DNA of 64,000 nt from Candidatus Tumulicola sp. GTDB lineage: Bacteria > Vulcanimicrobiota > Vulcanimicrobiia > Vulcanimicrobiales > Vulcanimicrobiaceae. The stretch spans positions 124,001-188,000 of the forward strand of contig DASXDT010000002.1 of the NCBI GenBank assembly GCA_036490475.1, in the 5' to 3' direction. The position numbers and the translations under genes were made by a program. The notes beneath the pieces were generated by a model. It searched no databases, had not been told where the DNA came from, and saw nothing but the letters and a program-made list of their open reading frames with translations. Shown here piece by piece: positions 25,514 to 34,682 of the stretch (within the stretch, counting starts at the first letter, position 1; each line of letters begins with the position of its first letter).

Positions 25514-26025
25514 AACTCGGATAGTAAACCGATAAGCCGGAGAACGCAATGTGTAGTCCAGTACACCGTTGTCTTGGCCGTCCACGCCCGCCTCGCCGGC
25601 CGATCGGCGAAGCAAGCCGCGCTAACCGAGCCGTCCGGATCGCCTTGCCGCTGCGCGGCTTGGCGGGTAGGTGTCTCGTCTTTGAGCGCGTGGCTCCTAT
25701 CCCGGAGACATCACGCTGGGATAGATACAGTATTGCGCATGAAGCAAAATTCGCATCAAAAACGCCGGACCGAAGAATGCCGTAGGCGGAATGCGCGACT
25801 CCGCAATACCCTAAGCCGTCTCGCTCCGTCGTGCCATACAGAGCGCCCTTGACGTCGATCAGACCTGCGACGGGCATGGTTCCGTCGTTTCGATCGGCCC
25901 AGCCACGAGCGATCGAGGCCGGGGCTTTGCTGGGAAGGCCTATCGGCGGCTATGTTACGATGCGGGCGCGCACGCGATGCCCGCTAAACAAACACGGCCC
26001 CGCCATTCGCGAAGCCGCATTTTGA
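25514..26025. other. Intergenic stretch with direct repeat
   Basis: Contains the right copy of the repeat that brackets the HAD gene and several short GC-rich inverted repeats. No supported gene. Confidence 0.5.
25656..25688 (+). repeat. Direct repeat right of HAD gene
   Basis: CGGCTTGGCGGGTAG followed by GTGTCTCGTCTTTGAGCG. Pairs with 24794-24827. Confidence 0.6.
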
Positions 26026-27471
26026 TTAGTAGGTGTCTCCCGGCGTATTATCCGAGTGTGTCAGGAAGTACCGGGCGTCTTCACTTGACTGAATAGGCAC
26101 GAACGGGATCGGCTGCTGTGTAAAATCGAACATATCGTCGAATCCATCGGCCCGTTGGTCCGCGTACTTATGTCGCGAGCCGATGAATGGTAAGCCAAAC
26201 GTTTCTTCGATAAACCGCGCCGTGCTTGCGATCTCGTGTTGCTGGTGTGAAACGTATCCCGCCTTTGCGTACGGCGATACGACGATAACTGGGACGCGAT
26301 AGCCGAGACCTTCATACGCCCTGGTCTCGGGATCCTCGTATTGTTTCGGACGAACCGGATCGAACCAACCGCCCCACTCATCCCACATGATAATGATCGC
26401 GGTGCTGTTCCAATACTGGCTCTCACCGACGGCGTTGACGATCGATGCAACCCAAGACGGACCTAAGTTACCCGGCACCTCCCCCGGGTGATCGGACTTA
26501 TGCCCGCTGGGTGTGACCCACGACACATTGGCTAAATTACCGCTTGCAATATCCTTGAGCACCACCGTGTCGGGCGAAATGATGTTCGCTCGATCGGGCC
26601 CAGTCCAGATCGGGTTATTGGCTTCGAATGGATCCAGGTTGCTCCCCGAGTCTGCCTTCTGCGCGTAGTATCGCCATGTAACGCCGGCGGCGTCGAGATT
26701 GCCGGCGATCGTTGCATACGTGAAGCACGGAAACGGTCCGGGAATCTCGTAACCGGTCAACTTTGAAAAAACGGGCGGCGTCGCTTGGCCGTAAGCAAGC
26801 AAATTGACGGTTGTCGACTTGTCGTGAGCGTTGCAGCCCCACTGCGCCCCCCCGGGCACCTCGGTTGCGTGGCCGGATTGACCGGCGACCATGTACTGAT
26901 GGGAAGGAAACGTCGGGCCGTTATTGGAGGCAAACGTTCTGTCGCCAAGCGCGTATTCTTCGGCCATTGTCCAGTACGGTTGAATGTCGGAGCGCTGCAC
27001 ATACGAGAATGCCATCTGTTTGAACTTTTCGTTCTTCGAGATCACCCAGCATTGCGGTTCGTTGTATGCGTTGACCTTGGTGCATACCGAACCAGAGTCT
27101 TTGTTGTAGACGATGTAGCCATCGAAACCGTCGCTCTTACCCTGATCGTAGTCTTCGAGAAACTCGGCGTGTGAATGGGTCATTTCATACGGCCAGGTAA
27201 GCGGTGTCTCTTGAAGCTTATACCGCTTACCGTGGCCCATGCCACTTCCGGCCGTTTCCGCGCCCGGAAAACCGTAGAATAAATTATTGAAGCTGCGGTT
27301 CTCCTGCATGATGATGATGACGTGTTGAATCGGCGTGGAACCGCCTAAATGGTTGCCGAAGCGTCCGACGGAGTAACCAGGCGCGTTTGGCGTCGAGGAA
27401 AGCGGCGAACTACAGCCCGCAGCAAGTGCGCCAGCGACAACGAGGATCGCGACGACAAATTTTCGGTCCAT
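26026..27471 (-). CDS. Phosphoesterase lipoprotein (phospholipase C / acid phosphatase type)
   Basis: A 481-residue lipoprotein (MDRKFVVAILVVAGALAAGC, Cys20) of the PF04185 phosphoesterase family that hydrolyses phosphate esters outside the inner membrane. Family marks: HVIIIMQENRSFNNLFYGFP near residue 45, SDHPGEVPGN, and IIIMWDEWGGWFDPV with VPVIVVSPYAKAGYVSHQQHE near the C-terminus. The ATG at 27471 starts the signal and has GAGGTG upstream; the longer frame from 27588 has no signal. A second, Tat-type member lies at 61280. Confidence 0.88.
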   Translation of the reverse strand: MDRKFVVAILVVAGALAAGCSSPLSSTPNAPGYSVGRFGNHLGGSTPIQHVIIIMQENRSFNNLFYGFPGAETAGSGMGHGKRYKLQETPLTWPYEMTHSHAEFLEDYDQGKSDGFDGYIVYNKDSGSVCTKVNAYNEPQCWVISKNEKFKQMAFSYVQRSDIQPYWTMAEEYALGDRTFASNNGPTFPSHQYMVAGQSGHATEVPGGAQWGCNAHDKSTTVNLLAYGQATPPVFSKLTGYEIPGPFPCFTYATIAGNLDAAGVTWRYYAQKADSGSNLDPFEANNPIWTGPDRANIISPDTVVLKDIASGNLANVSWVTPSGHKSDHPGEVPGNLGPSWVASIVNAVGESQYWNSTAIIIMWDEWGGWFDPVRPKQYEDPETRAYEGLGYRVPVIVVSPYAKAGYVSHQQHEIASTARFIEETFGLPFIGSRHKYADQRADGFDDMFDFTQQPIPFVPIQSSEDARYFLTHSDNTPGDTY

Positions 27472-28271
27472 GAGACGCACCTCTAAAACGAACGGAAGAG
27501 AAAAATTTAACGAAGCCTGGCAAGGCCAGCGAGTTTGCCTTACCGTTCGTAGTTCACTACCATCCGCGGCGACGTGAGGCCTGTTCATGCGGGATTCTAG
27601 GCCTGTCTTGACCCAACGCTCAAGCGTGAACCTGGAAGAGCTTCCGATCGCGACGACGCCGACCAGGGATCTTCAGCTCAGTCGGCAGTGCGAATCGAAC
27701 GATGATGGCTCAGCAGAGCTGGAGTCACGCTAGCCTGACCGCTATATACCTATACACCTATAGCGTAGCGCTACAGCGCTACACACGTAGCCTCCGACGG
27801 CCCGCAGGCGGCTTGCTTCACGCCGGCCCGACCCCGATCCAGCTCACCCTCTCCTCACTCTGCAGTTTCCGAGATGATCAAGGGGTGGGGGTAAGCGCTA
27901 CGAGCGTTCATCGACAAGGCGTGCTAGTGGCGCGTTGCCGGGCTTGTGCTGCAGTTTCTGCGCGCGAGCCGACCAAATGCCGATCGATTTTTCAAGCGCT
28001 ACGAAGCATTTCTAACTCGCTTTTCCGGCAATTTGCAACGTACCGCGCGCGCGAGTAGCCCGAGCTACTCCTCAACATGACTCCTAGAATACCAATGTCC
28101 CAATCGCACCGGAAAGGTCACCAGGCTGTGAGCTAGGCCGCGTCCTCCGTAACAGGGTATTCCAGCCAGCGGCGGCTGGGATAGGCCCTGAAACGGGAGC
28201 CAGGGGTTCCTGTGGATCTCCGCCCAACCGCGCATGCATCAAACTTCCGACAAGGGAAAGAATTGTGAACG
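27472..28271. other. Gene-poor stretch with repeats
   Basis: Holds an 8-bp inverted repeat (GTAGCGCT/AGCGCTAC, 27765-27782) and copy C of the dispersed repeat. A 118-codon ORF at 27702 has no domain and looks spurious. Confidence 0.5.
27820..27950 (+). repeat. Dispersed intergenic repeat, copy C
   Basis: The fullest copy: CGCCGGCCCGACCCCGATCC, then CACCCTCTCCTCACTCTGCAG, TTTCCGAGATGATCAAGGGG and TGGGGGTAAGCG, followed by GTGCTAGTGGCGCGTTGCCG, which aligns with copy D. It can fold through the CACCC/GGGTG ends. Confidence 0.6.
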
Positions 28272-28421
28272 ATGGCGATTCTCGACGAGCGCGAAATCGA
28301 ACTGAAGAAGATTGCGGCGCAACTGACGGCCTCGATGCTGGACAACCACAACGGCGACTGGGACGAAACGGCCACGGCCAATGCGTTCAAGACGATCTAC
28401 GAAGCGGTGAAGTCGGCATGA
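28272..28421 (+). CDS. Small acidic helical protein, 49 residues
   Basis: ATG at 28272 preceded by AAGGGAAAGAATTG. The peptide MAILDEREIELKKIAAQLTA continues SMLDNHNGDWDETATANAFK and ends TIYEAVKSA at a TGA. Balanced charged/aliphatic spacing suggests a real two-helix protein rather than a chance ORF. It is 36 bases before the next lipoprotein gene in the same direction. No family recognised. Confidence 0.6.
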   Translation: MAILDEREIELKKIAAQLTASMLDNHNGDWDETATANAFKTIYEAVKSA

Positions 28422-28457
28422 ACGCGTTCGAATCTTCGAACCTGAGGCCTCGGTGAA

Positions 28458-29570
28458 GTGAAGTCGTCTATCTCGCTGCGTGTCTTCGTGACGTCTGTTG
28501 CCGCTGCGCTCGTTTGTGTCTCGTGCGTCGCATCTCGCTCGGTCGGATCTGGCCAATCGCTGGGACCGCACTATCGCCGGATCCCGCAATCTGTCGCGAT
28601 GGATCTTCGTGAGCACGACGGCGTCCTGGCCCTTCATGCGTACAGCTTCGGCGCGGCCTACACGATCGATCAGAGGAAGCTCTCGTTCACGGCGCGACCT
28701 TACGACGATGCGCAGGCGGCCGAGGTGCCGCTCGACGTGACGCTCGGTCCGCCGATCTACGTTTCTCCCGTCGGCGCCGGATCGGCGCCCGAACAGCGGC
28801 TTAAGGAATACGCGATGACCGCGACGTTTCATCGGCCTCCGGGACCGCCGGGCATGTACGATGTCGTCCTCCACGCCGCACCGGACTTTGCTAAGACGGA
28901 GAGTGGAACGGACCTTCCGTTCGGCGACGTTAGCCGGCCGAAAGAGACGTGGCACATCGCGATGTGGTGGCCGGACACTCGTAACGGCGATTCGAGTCTC
29001 CGCGAAGCGCAGAGTCGCTTTGCCGGGCGCGACGTTTATGGATACGGCGGTATCCTGATCGGCTGTCCGAACTGGTTCGACACCTATCCAGCGGATACGC
29101 CGATCCGAGTCCGGGAGATCGTGCGCGATGTCGCCCAGATCGAAGAACTCTGGACGGGATCCACCGTCAGTGACGGCGACGACATGGCGCCGCATTTCTT
29201 CGCCGTCGAGCCGCTGCGGCTTCTCGTCGAAAAGCCGGCCGCGAAACCGCTCTCTAGCGGCGGGTCGTCAGGCCAATCGGTCGAGCGCTGTCCGGCGCTC
29301 GTCCGCGCAGACTGGCAGCTCGGCGTCACGATCTCGACAGTTGCGCCGCCGCGTCTCACTCCGCTTGCCGGTCTATATCCGCAGTTCCGAGTCGGCATGA
29401 CGAAGGACGAAGTCGCCTGGCGATTCGGTTATCCGCGCAGCTTCGCGAACCTCGCGACGATCCGAAGCGCTGCCACCTGGAACTACAATGGCAGTCCCTT
29501 CAACACGTTCTCCGTGACGTTCCGGAGCGATCGCGTGTCGTCGTTCACGCCGGCGCGCGAAATGCCATAG
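28458..29570 (+). CDS. Lipoprotein with BamE/SmpA-like C-terminal domain
   Basis: A 370-residue protein from a GTG start (MKSSISLRVFVTSVAAALVC, then VSC at the lipobox). The central 250 residues are beta-rich without a recognised fold. The last 65 residues (PQFRVGMTKDEVAWRFGYPR, then ATWNYNGSPFNTFSVTFRSD) match the small SmpA/OmlA (BamE)-type domain, which binds partner proteins in the outer-membrane assembly machinery and elsewhere. Its own role is unknown. Confidence 0.72.
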   Translation: MKSSISLRVFVTSVAAALVCVSCVASRSVGSGQSLGPHYRRIPQSVAMDLREHDGVLALHAYSFGAAYTIDQRKLSFTARPYDDAQAAEVPLDVTLGPPIYVSPVGAGSAPEQRLKEYAMTATFHRPPGPPGMYDVVLHAAPDFAKTESGTDLPFGDVSRPKETWHIAMWWPDTRNGDSSLREAQSRFAGRDVYGYGGILIGCPNWFDTYPADTPIRVREIVRDVAQIEELWTGSTVSDGDDMAPHFFAVEPLRLLVEKPAAKPLSSGGSSGQSVERCPALVRADWQLGVTISTVAPPRLTPLAGLYPQFRVGMTKDEVAWRFGYPRSFANLATIRSAATWNYNGSPFNTFSVTFRSDRVSSFTPAREMP

Positions 29571-29723
29571 AGCGAAGCGAAAGCATCGACGTGGACTTCG
29601 GAAGGACAACCGACAAAAAGACGGCGTGAGCTGCAATGGGTTCTGTCGCCGCGTTGCGCGCTTGCGCGAATCCTGAACGCGCAACCTCCTTGAGGTTCGG
29701 AGTTTGGTTGTTGCAGTTGTCGC

Positions 29724-30263
29724 GTGAATCTTTCGAGAACGCACGCTGGCATCATGACATTAGCGGCGGCATTTTCGCTCCTGCGCTACGGTCCGCAGGC
29801 GTTATTAGAGCTCATTCACGCACAAGTCCACGAATTCACGCTGCCAAAGCGTCATCTTGCGGCATTGGGTGCGCGCAGTTATCTGAATAAACGTGTCTCG
29901 TTGCGCAGCCCGGAGAATATTTCGATCGGAAGTGACGCAAGTATCGGTCCGGATAGTCGGCTGTGGGCGTCGCCCGGTGCAAAGTTATGTATAGGGGACA
30001 AAGCGCTTTTCGGCCCCAACGTTTTAATTCTCACCTCCAACCATGGTGTATCCGAGCGCGACGTCGCGATGATCGACCAACCGTGGATTGAGCGCGAGGT
30101 ACATATCGGAGCGGACGTTTGGATCGGCGCGAACGCCGTCGTTCTGCCGGGCGTCACGATCGGCGACCATAGCATCATTGCAGCCGGCGCTATCGTCACC
30201 AAAGATGTTGCGCCGTATTCGGTGGTCGGCGGAGTTCCGGCGAGAGTGATCATGTCGCGCTAG
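29724..30263 (+). CDS. Hexapeptide-repeat acyltransferase
   Basis: A 179-residue left-handed beta-helix acyltransferase (WbbJ/LbH type) that likely O- or N-acetylates a sugar using acetyl-CoA. Imperfect hexapeptide repeats run from about residue 65 (ISIGSDASIGPDSRL) to 170 (VHIGADVWIGANAVVLPGVT, IGDHSIIAAGAIVTKDV), with the catalytic-type His in LTSNHG and the usual end YSVVGGVPARV. Start could be GTG 29724 or ATG 29754. It lies about 270 bases before the cyclitol operon and may act on its product; this is inference. Confidence 0.8.
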   Translation: MNLSRTHAGIMTLAAAFSLLRYGPQALLELIHAQVHEFTLPKRHLAALGARSYLNKRVSLRSPENISIGSDASIGPDSRLWASPGAKLCIGDKALFGPNVLILTSNHGVSERDVAMIDQPWIEREVHIGADVWIGANAVVLPGVTIGDHSIIAAGAIVTKDVAPYSVVGGVPARVIMSR

Positions 30264-30555
30264 GTGCTCGGGCACGCAAACCTCGCGACGGGTCGTCGTT
30301 GGATCGTTTTGTAGATCTTTCCCGCCCGCTTTGTGCGCGGCTGACTGTGACGGAACGCCCGGCTTCGAAGCGGCTCAGGGCCGAATGTCCCACACGGTTG
30401 AGACCGAGGATAGATTCCTCTGCGCCCTGGCTAGTATAGACTAACCGCGTGCCAGATTGTCTTAGCTGCCTGCCGCGACCATGGCGCTTACCGGCGCGGT
30501 TTATTCCCGCATTCCCTAAGCCGATGTCACTCAGTTGGGGGCTAACCCTATACAA

Positions 30556-31779
30556 ATGACGAGCCTCGATTATAATCCGCACCACTTTGACGACGAGACT
30601 CCCGCGATCGCCGACGAAGGTCAGATTTCAACCAGCATCCCGATGTCGTCGACGACCTCGGCCCTCGACATTGGCGATGATGGCGTTATCCGTGTCTCCA
30701 TACAGAGGCGGCTATCGTATGCGGTAGTGAGCGCGCGCTCTCCGGTCTTTTCGCCGCAATCGCGGCTCCTGCAAAACGTGCTTGATGGCCGGCCGGTGTT
30801 TTTCGTGATCGACGCTGCCGTCGATGCAAGATATGGGATCGAATTACGATCGTACGCCGCAACGTATCTTGAGTGTGCCGGCAATATTGCGATCAGCCCC
30901 CGTGAAGGCCATAAAACGCTAGCGACCGTCGAACAAATCTGCAGCGCTGCCGGTGAGGCCGGTCTTCCACGGGATGGAGTGATCTTCGGAGTAGGCGGCG
31001 GCGTAACGCTCGATCAAGCCGGACTCGCGGCGTCCCTTTATCGTCGCGGTATTCTCTTTGGTCGACTTCCCACGACGCTTGTTGGCATGGTGGACGTCGC
31101 CGTTGGAATCAAGCAAAGCGTCAATCACAATCGGCACAAGAATCTCCTTGGGGCATTCTATCCGGCGTTCACGAACATCATTGATGTTGGGTTTTTAACC
31201 TCGCTTGCGGCGCGGGACATCGCGAGCGGTATCGCGGAGATCGCCAAGATGGCGATCATCTGCGATCCACGCTTGTTTGAGTTGCTCGAACGTCATGGAC
31301 TCTGGCTCGTCCGAAGCAAATTTCAATCTCGAGCGTTGGGCGAAGAAGTAATTCGTCGCGCGCAACTGACGATGATGGGCGAGTTGTGCGGCAACCTCTA
31401 TGAGGAGGAGCGCGCCCGAAAGGTCGACCTCGGGCATACGTTCAGTCCGCTTCTTGAACGACGGAGCGACTTTTCACTTTCGCACGGCCAGGCCGTGGCC
31501 GTAGACGTCAGTTTTTCTGCGGCGATAGCATGCGAGCTCGGCTTCTGCGACTCAGTTCTCGTCACACGCATCGTGGAACTGTTTCAGTCCGTTGGGCTTC
31601 CCATTATTCACGATGCGCTCGATTTAGAACTCGCGCTTGATGCAATCGCAATGGCACGCAAGCACCGAGGAAATCTCAATCTCGTAGTACCACGCGATAT
31701 TGGTTCCGTGATGTTTCTGCAAGACGTTGGGACGCCAATTCTGCGAGACGCACTGTTGCGCTTGAAAGCGCGCGTTTGA
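30556..31779 (+). CDS. Sugar-phosphate cyclase, sedoheptulose-7-phosphate cyclase-like
   Basis: About 407 residues of the dehydroquinate-synthase superfamily. NAD-binding GVGGGVTLDQAGLAASLYRR, PTTLVGMVDVAVGIKQSVNH, and the zinc ligands in GIAEIAKMA (Glu), VDLGHTFSP (His) and LSHGQAVAVD (His) are present. HKNLLGAFYP in place of the GKN of true AroB, LERHG, and GHTFSP point to the cyclases that turn sedoheptulose 7-phosphate into valiolone-type C7 cyclitols (AcbC/ValA relatives). Whether the product is 2-epi-5-epi-valiolone, an epimer, or deoxygadusol cannot be told. ATG at 30556 preferred over an upstream TTG. First gene of an overlapping six-gene operon. Confidence 0.82.
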   Translation: MTSLDYNPHHFDDETPAIADEGQISTSIPMSSTTSALDIGDDGVIRVSIQRRLSYAVVSARSPVFSPQSRLLQNVLDGRPVFFVIDAAVDARYGIELRSYAATYLECAGNIAISPREGHKTLATVEQICSAAGEAGLPRDGVIFGVGGGVTLDQAGLAASLYRRGILFGRLPTTLVGMVDVAVGIKQSVNHNRHKNLLGAFYPAFTNIIDVGFLTSLAARDIASGIAEIAKMAIICDPRLFELLERHGLWLVRSKFQSRALGEEVIRRAQLTMMGELCGNLYEEERARKVDLGHTFSPLLERRSDFSLSHGQAVAVDVSFSAAIACELGFCDSVLVTRIVELFQSVGLPIIHDALDLELALDAIAMARKHRGNLNLVVPRDIGSVMFLQDVGTPILRDALLRLKARV

Positions 31780-32744
31780 GCGCGCTCGCCGTCGATCTCG
31801 GGGGCACATTCTTACGGACGGCCGTACTCCGCGACGACGGCGCGTTCGAGTCAATTAGCCGACGTCGCCTGAGTACGGTATTTGACGGTCGTTCTGCTGC
31901 GAACGTCTGGGCGGAAGTTATCGACGGCGTGACCGAAGCCGCTCACAGCTCGCTTGGGCGCGGCGCCCGACATATCGCGATTTCGTTTCCGGGGCCCGTT
32001 AGCGGCGCGGCACCACTGAGTGCGCCGACATTAACTGGTTCCGAGCCGGTGCCTTTGGACTTCGCCACGCAAATCGAACAACGCACCGGCAAACGGGTGC
32101 GGATCGTCAATGACGTGGCCGCTGCTGCCGCGTATATCGCAGCTACTACGAACGATAGCGCGTTTTTTGTTGTTACGGTTAGTAGTGGCATCGGCAGTCG
32201 CGTGTACCATCGAAATGCTCGTCAAACGCAAGTCGCGTACGATGGTGAAATCGGCCATTTGGTTGTGGACACCGGCCCGAATGCGCCGATCTGCGACTGC
32301 GGTGGTCGAGGTCACCTCGGGGCCATTGCATCGGGACGCGGCTTTGAACGTCTGGCTCGCGCCGCGGCCGAACGGCAGGCGACGGAATTCGCCGCCTCGA
32401 TGTGCGGTCGCGCGGGTATTGCGCCCGAGGCCCTAACCAACGAGCGTGACTTAGTACCGGCCCTCCGAGCCGGCGACCCATGGGCTACAGCTCTATTGCG
32501 AGACTCGATTAGCCCGCTTTCACGGCTAGCGTTTCAGATAGTTGTGGCCTCGGGGCTTGAAAGAATTTATGTAGTTGGCGGATTTGCGTCGGCCCTTGGA
32601 TCGTGTTATGTCGAGGCTTTTAACGCGGCGCTCGAATCATACGTTGACTCAGGCGCACTAAGAATAAAGGTGCGTGAACTGACGCGTCTACTTCAACCTG
32701 GCGCTGAGGCGGCGCTTCGCGGTGCCGCGCTAGCTCGTGACTGA
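31776..32744 (+). CDS. ROK-family kinase with altered zinc motif
   Basis: A 322-residue kinase. LAVDLGGTFLRTAVL binds ATP phosphate, VNDVAAAAA supplies the catalytic Asp, and GEIGHLVVD precedes the zinc site. The usual CxCGxxGCxE is CDCGGRGHLG here, so the third Cys is His and the Glu is Gly. TTG start at 31776 overlaps the cyclase stop as TTGA. In acarbose-type pathways a kinase phosphorylates the C7 of the cyclitol; by position this enzyme probably does a similar step. ROK members also act on glucose, ManNAc and fructose, so substrate is inferred from context only. Confidence 0.82.
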   Translation: MSALAVDLGGTFLRTAVLRDDGAFESISRRRLSTVFDGRSAANVWAEVIDGVTEAAHSSLGRGARHIAISFPGPVSGAAPLSAPTLTGSEPVPLDFATQIEQRTGKRVRIVNDVAAAAAYIAATTNDSAFFVVTVSSGIGSRVYHRNARQTQVAYDGEIGHLVVDTGPNAPICDCGGRGHLGAIASGRGFERLARAAAERQATEFAASMCGRAGIAPEALTNERDLVPALRAGDPWATALLRDSISPLSRLAFQIVVASGLERIYVVGGFASALGSCYVEAFNAALESYVDSGALRIKVRELTRLLQPGAEAALRGAALARD

Positions 32745-33468
32745 GCTCGCTCTCGTGATGGCGGGGGGCCGGTCGACGCGTATGCGCGCTACGGCGGGTC
32801 CTGCGCACAAAGCCATGATCGAGATCGGAGAGATCTCACTGATTGAGCGTAACGTGCGTCAATTGCTCGGCTTCGGATTCCGAAAGTTGGGCGTTGTGGT
32901 TTCCAGCGCGGAAAAGGAACTGCACGAGTTCGTCGTCGAGCGCATTGCGCCGATCGCAGCCGAGTCGTCGGCGCAGTTATCGGTGTTCGTTGAGGCTGCG
33001 CCGCTCGGCAATATCGGATTTGCAGGGACGATCAAAGACGTCGACGACGTTCTCGTAACCTACGTCGACAACCTTACTGGGATCGATGCTAAAGCGCTTC
33101 TTGCGCACCACCGTCAGATGGCCTACGACCTAACCATTGCGGCTCACGTCGAATCTGTGCCGTTGTCTTACGGGGTGCTCCAGATTAGCCACGGTTTAAT
33201 CGTCGAATATAATGAGAAGCCCGTGACCGACTTCGTGATATCTAGCGGCACATGCGTTGTTGGTCGACGTGCGCGCGATCTGATGCCCCAGGGAGTACGC
33301 GTCGATGCGCGCGAGCTCTTTCGCGTGTGTTCGAACGCCGGGGTTCGCATCGGCGCGTATTTGCATACCGCATTGTGGGTCGATGTGAACGATGCCGGCG
33401 CCACGCAACGTGCGTCGGACTTGATGAAGCTGCATCCGGAGTTCATGCGACCGGAGGCCGACTCTTGA
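32737..33468 (+). CDS. Sugar/cyclitol-1-phosphate nucleotidyltransferase
   Basis: A 243-residue NTP-transferase fold enzyme: LALVMAGGRSTRMRATAG with the AHKAM lysine region, and LVTYVDNLTGID in the metal-binding position. It joins NTP and a sugar (or cyclitol) phosphate to make an activated donor. GTG start at 32737 overlaps the kinase gene by eight bases. Short compared with RmlA/GlmU (no hexapeptide domain). In the operon order it follows the kinase and precedes the glycosyltransferase, so it likely provides the donor for transfer. Confidence 0.8.
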   Translation: MTELALVMAGGRSTRMRATAGPAHKAMIEIGEISLIERNVRQLLGFGFRKLGVVVSSAEKELHEFVVERIAPIAAESSAQLSVFVEAAPLGNIGFAGTIKDVDDVLVTYVDNLTGIDAKALLAHHRQMAYDLTIAAHVESVPLSYGVLQISHGLIVEYNEKPVTDFVISSGTCVVGRRARDLMPQGVRVDARELFRVCSNAGVRIGAYLHTALWVDVNDAGATQRASDLMKLHPEFMRPEADS

Positions 33469-34682
33469 AGCGGCGAATTCGCATCCTCTCAGTCGTTAAC
33501 GGTGTTGCGTACGGCGGTGACGAACACCGGATGCTGTCGTTTGCCACGCACATCGACCGACGGCGCTTCGACCATTGTATCGCAGTAATTAAGTCGCCTG
33601 ATGCCCGCATCGATGCATTGTACGGGTCACTTCGTCAAGAATATGACTCGGCACGGATTCCGCTCATCGATCTGGGTGTTAAGCGCCTCGGGAATGGAGT
33701 GAGCCGCAATATTCTCCGCCACTTACCGCGGAGCGCTATCGGATTCGCGACGGCCATTCATCGGCTTACTCGGCTCGTGCGCGAGCGCGACGTCGATATA
33801 GTGGACGGTCATATAGGGACCGGCAATCAGGCTGCGGTGGCCGTGGGGAGATTGACCGGCCGACCGGCATCGATAACCACCTATCATGGCGAGTTTTTTT
33901 CGCCGCAGGCGTTGTGGCATCTCGTACAACAGAGCACGCTCCGAGGCGCCAACGTTATCATCACCGACTCGGAGCAGCGAGCCGAGGCAATGCGGACGTT
34001 CCTGCGCCGTCAGCGGCAGCCGATAACAATTATTCCGAACGGTATCCCAGCCGAGCCGCCTCGGCGACCTGCTCGCGACGTCGCGGCGGAACTGGGGATA
34101 CCCAATGACCCCGGATGCGTGGTCATAGGTCAAATAGCCGGGATGATTCCAGTAAAGGGATGGGCTACGCTGGTGGAGGCTGCGACGCTCGTGCTCGCCC
34201 GCGAACCGAAGGCCTTCTTCGTGTGCGTTGGTTACAGTCGTTCCGATCCAACCTTTAGCACGGCTTTGCGCGAGAGCGCCGAACGTCGAGGCGTCGCAAA
34301 CCGGATGCGAATTCTTTCATACCCCGGGCACAACGCGGACGTTTGGCAATTATTCGATATCCACGTCCACGCCTCACATTTCGATTCGCTTCCGAATGCA
34401 ATAATCGAAGGAATGGCGTACGGGAAACCGGCGGTCGTCACCGACGTGGGTGACTGTGCCCGAACGGTCATCGACGGGGTCTCCGGTTTTGTGGTTCCGC
34501 CACGCAATGCCCGTGCACTGGCGGACGCATTGCTCCGGTTGCTGTCGGACCCCGCTCTTCGCGACCGCTTCGGCCGTGAAGCACGAAACCGGTACGTTGC
34601 TCGCCATCGCCCCGAGCTCATGACTGAGGCGCTGGAAGCGCTCTTCGAGCGAATGGCGCATAGGCGCATGGCACATACATGA
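33465..34682 (+). CDS. GT4-family glycosyltransferase
   Basis: About 405 residues with GT-B fold. N-domain starts RIRILSVVNGVAYGGDEHRM; C-domain has IGQIAGMIPVKGWATLVEAA and SHFDSLPNAIIEGMAYGKPA, the family 4 E-x7-E type donor site. The TTG start at 33465 overlaps the previous stop as TTGA, and the ORF end overlaps the next ATG by four bases. It likely transfers the activated sugar or cyclitol made by its neighbours to an unknown acceptor. Confidence 0.85.
   Translation: MKRRIRILSVVNGVAYGGDEHRMLSFATHIDRRRFDHCIAVIKSPDARIDALYGSLRQEYDSARIPLIDLGVKRLGNGVSRNILRHLPRSAIGFATAIHRLTRLVRERDVDIVDGHIGTGNQAAVAVGRLTGRPASITTYHGEFFSPQALWHLVQQSTLRGANVIITDSEQRAEAMRTFLRRQRQPITIIPNGIPAEPPRRPARDVAAELGIPNDPGCVVIGQIAGMIPVKGWATLVEAATLVLAREPKAFFVCVGYSRSDPTFSTALRESAERRGVANRMRILSYPGHNADVWQLFDIHVHASHFDSLPNAIIEGMAYGKPAVVTDVGDCARTVIDGVSGFVVPPRNARALADALLRLLSDPALRDRFGREARNRYVARHRPELMTEALEALFERMAHRRMAHT

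Noticed and set aside
27702-28058. 118-codon plus-strand ORF
   Set aside because: Covers inverted repeats and a dispersed repeat copy; not protein-like.
28239-29195. 318-codon minus-strand ORF
   Set aside because: Arg/His-rich shadow of the lipoprotein gene on the plus strand; no domain.
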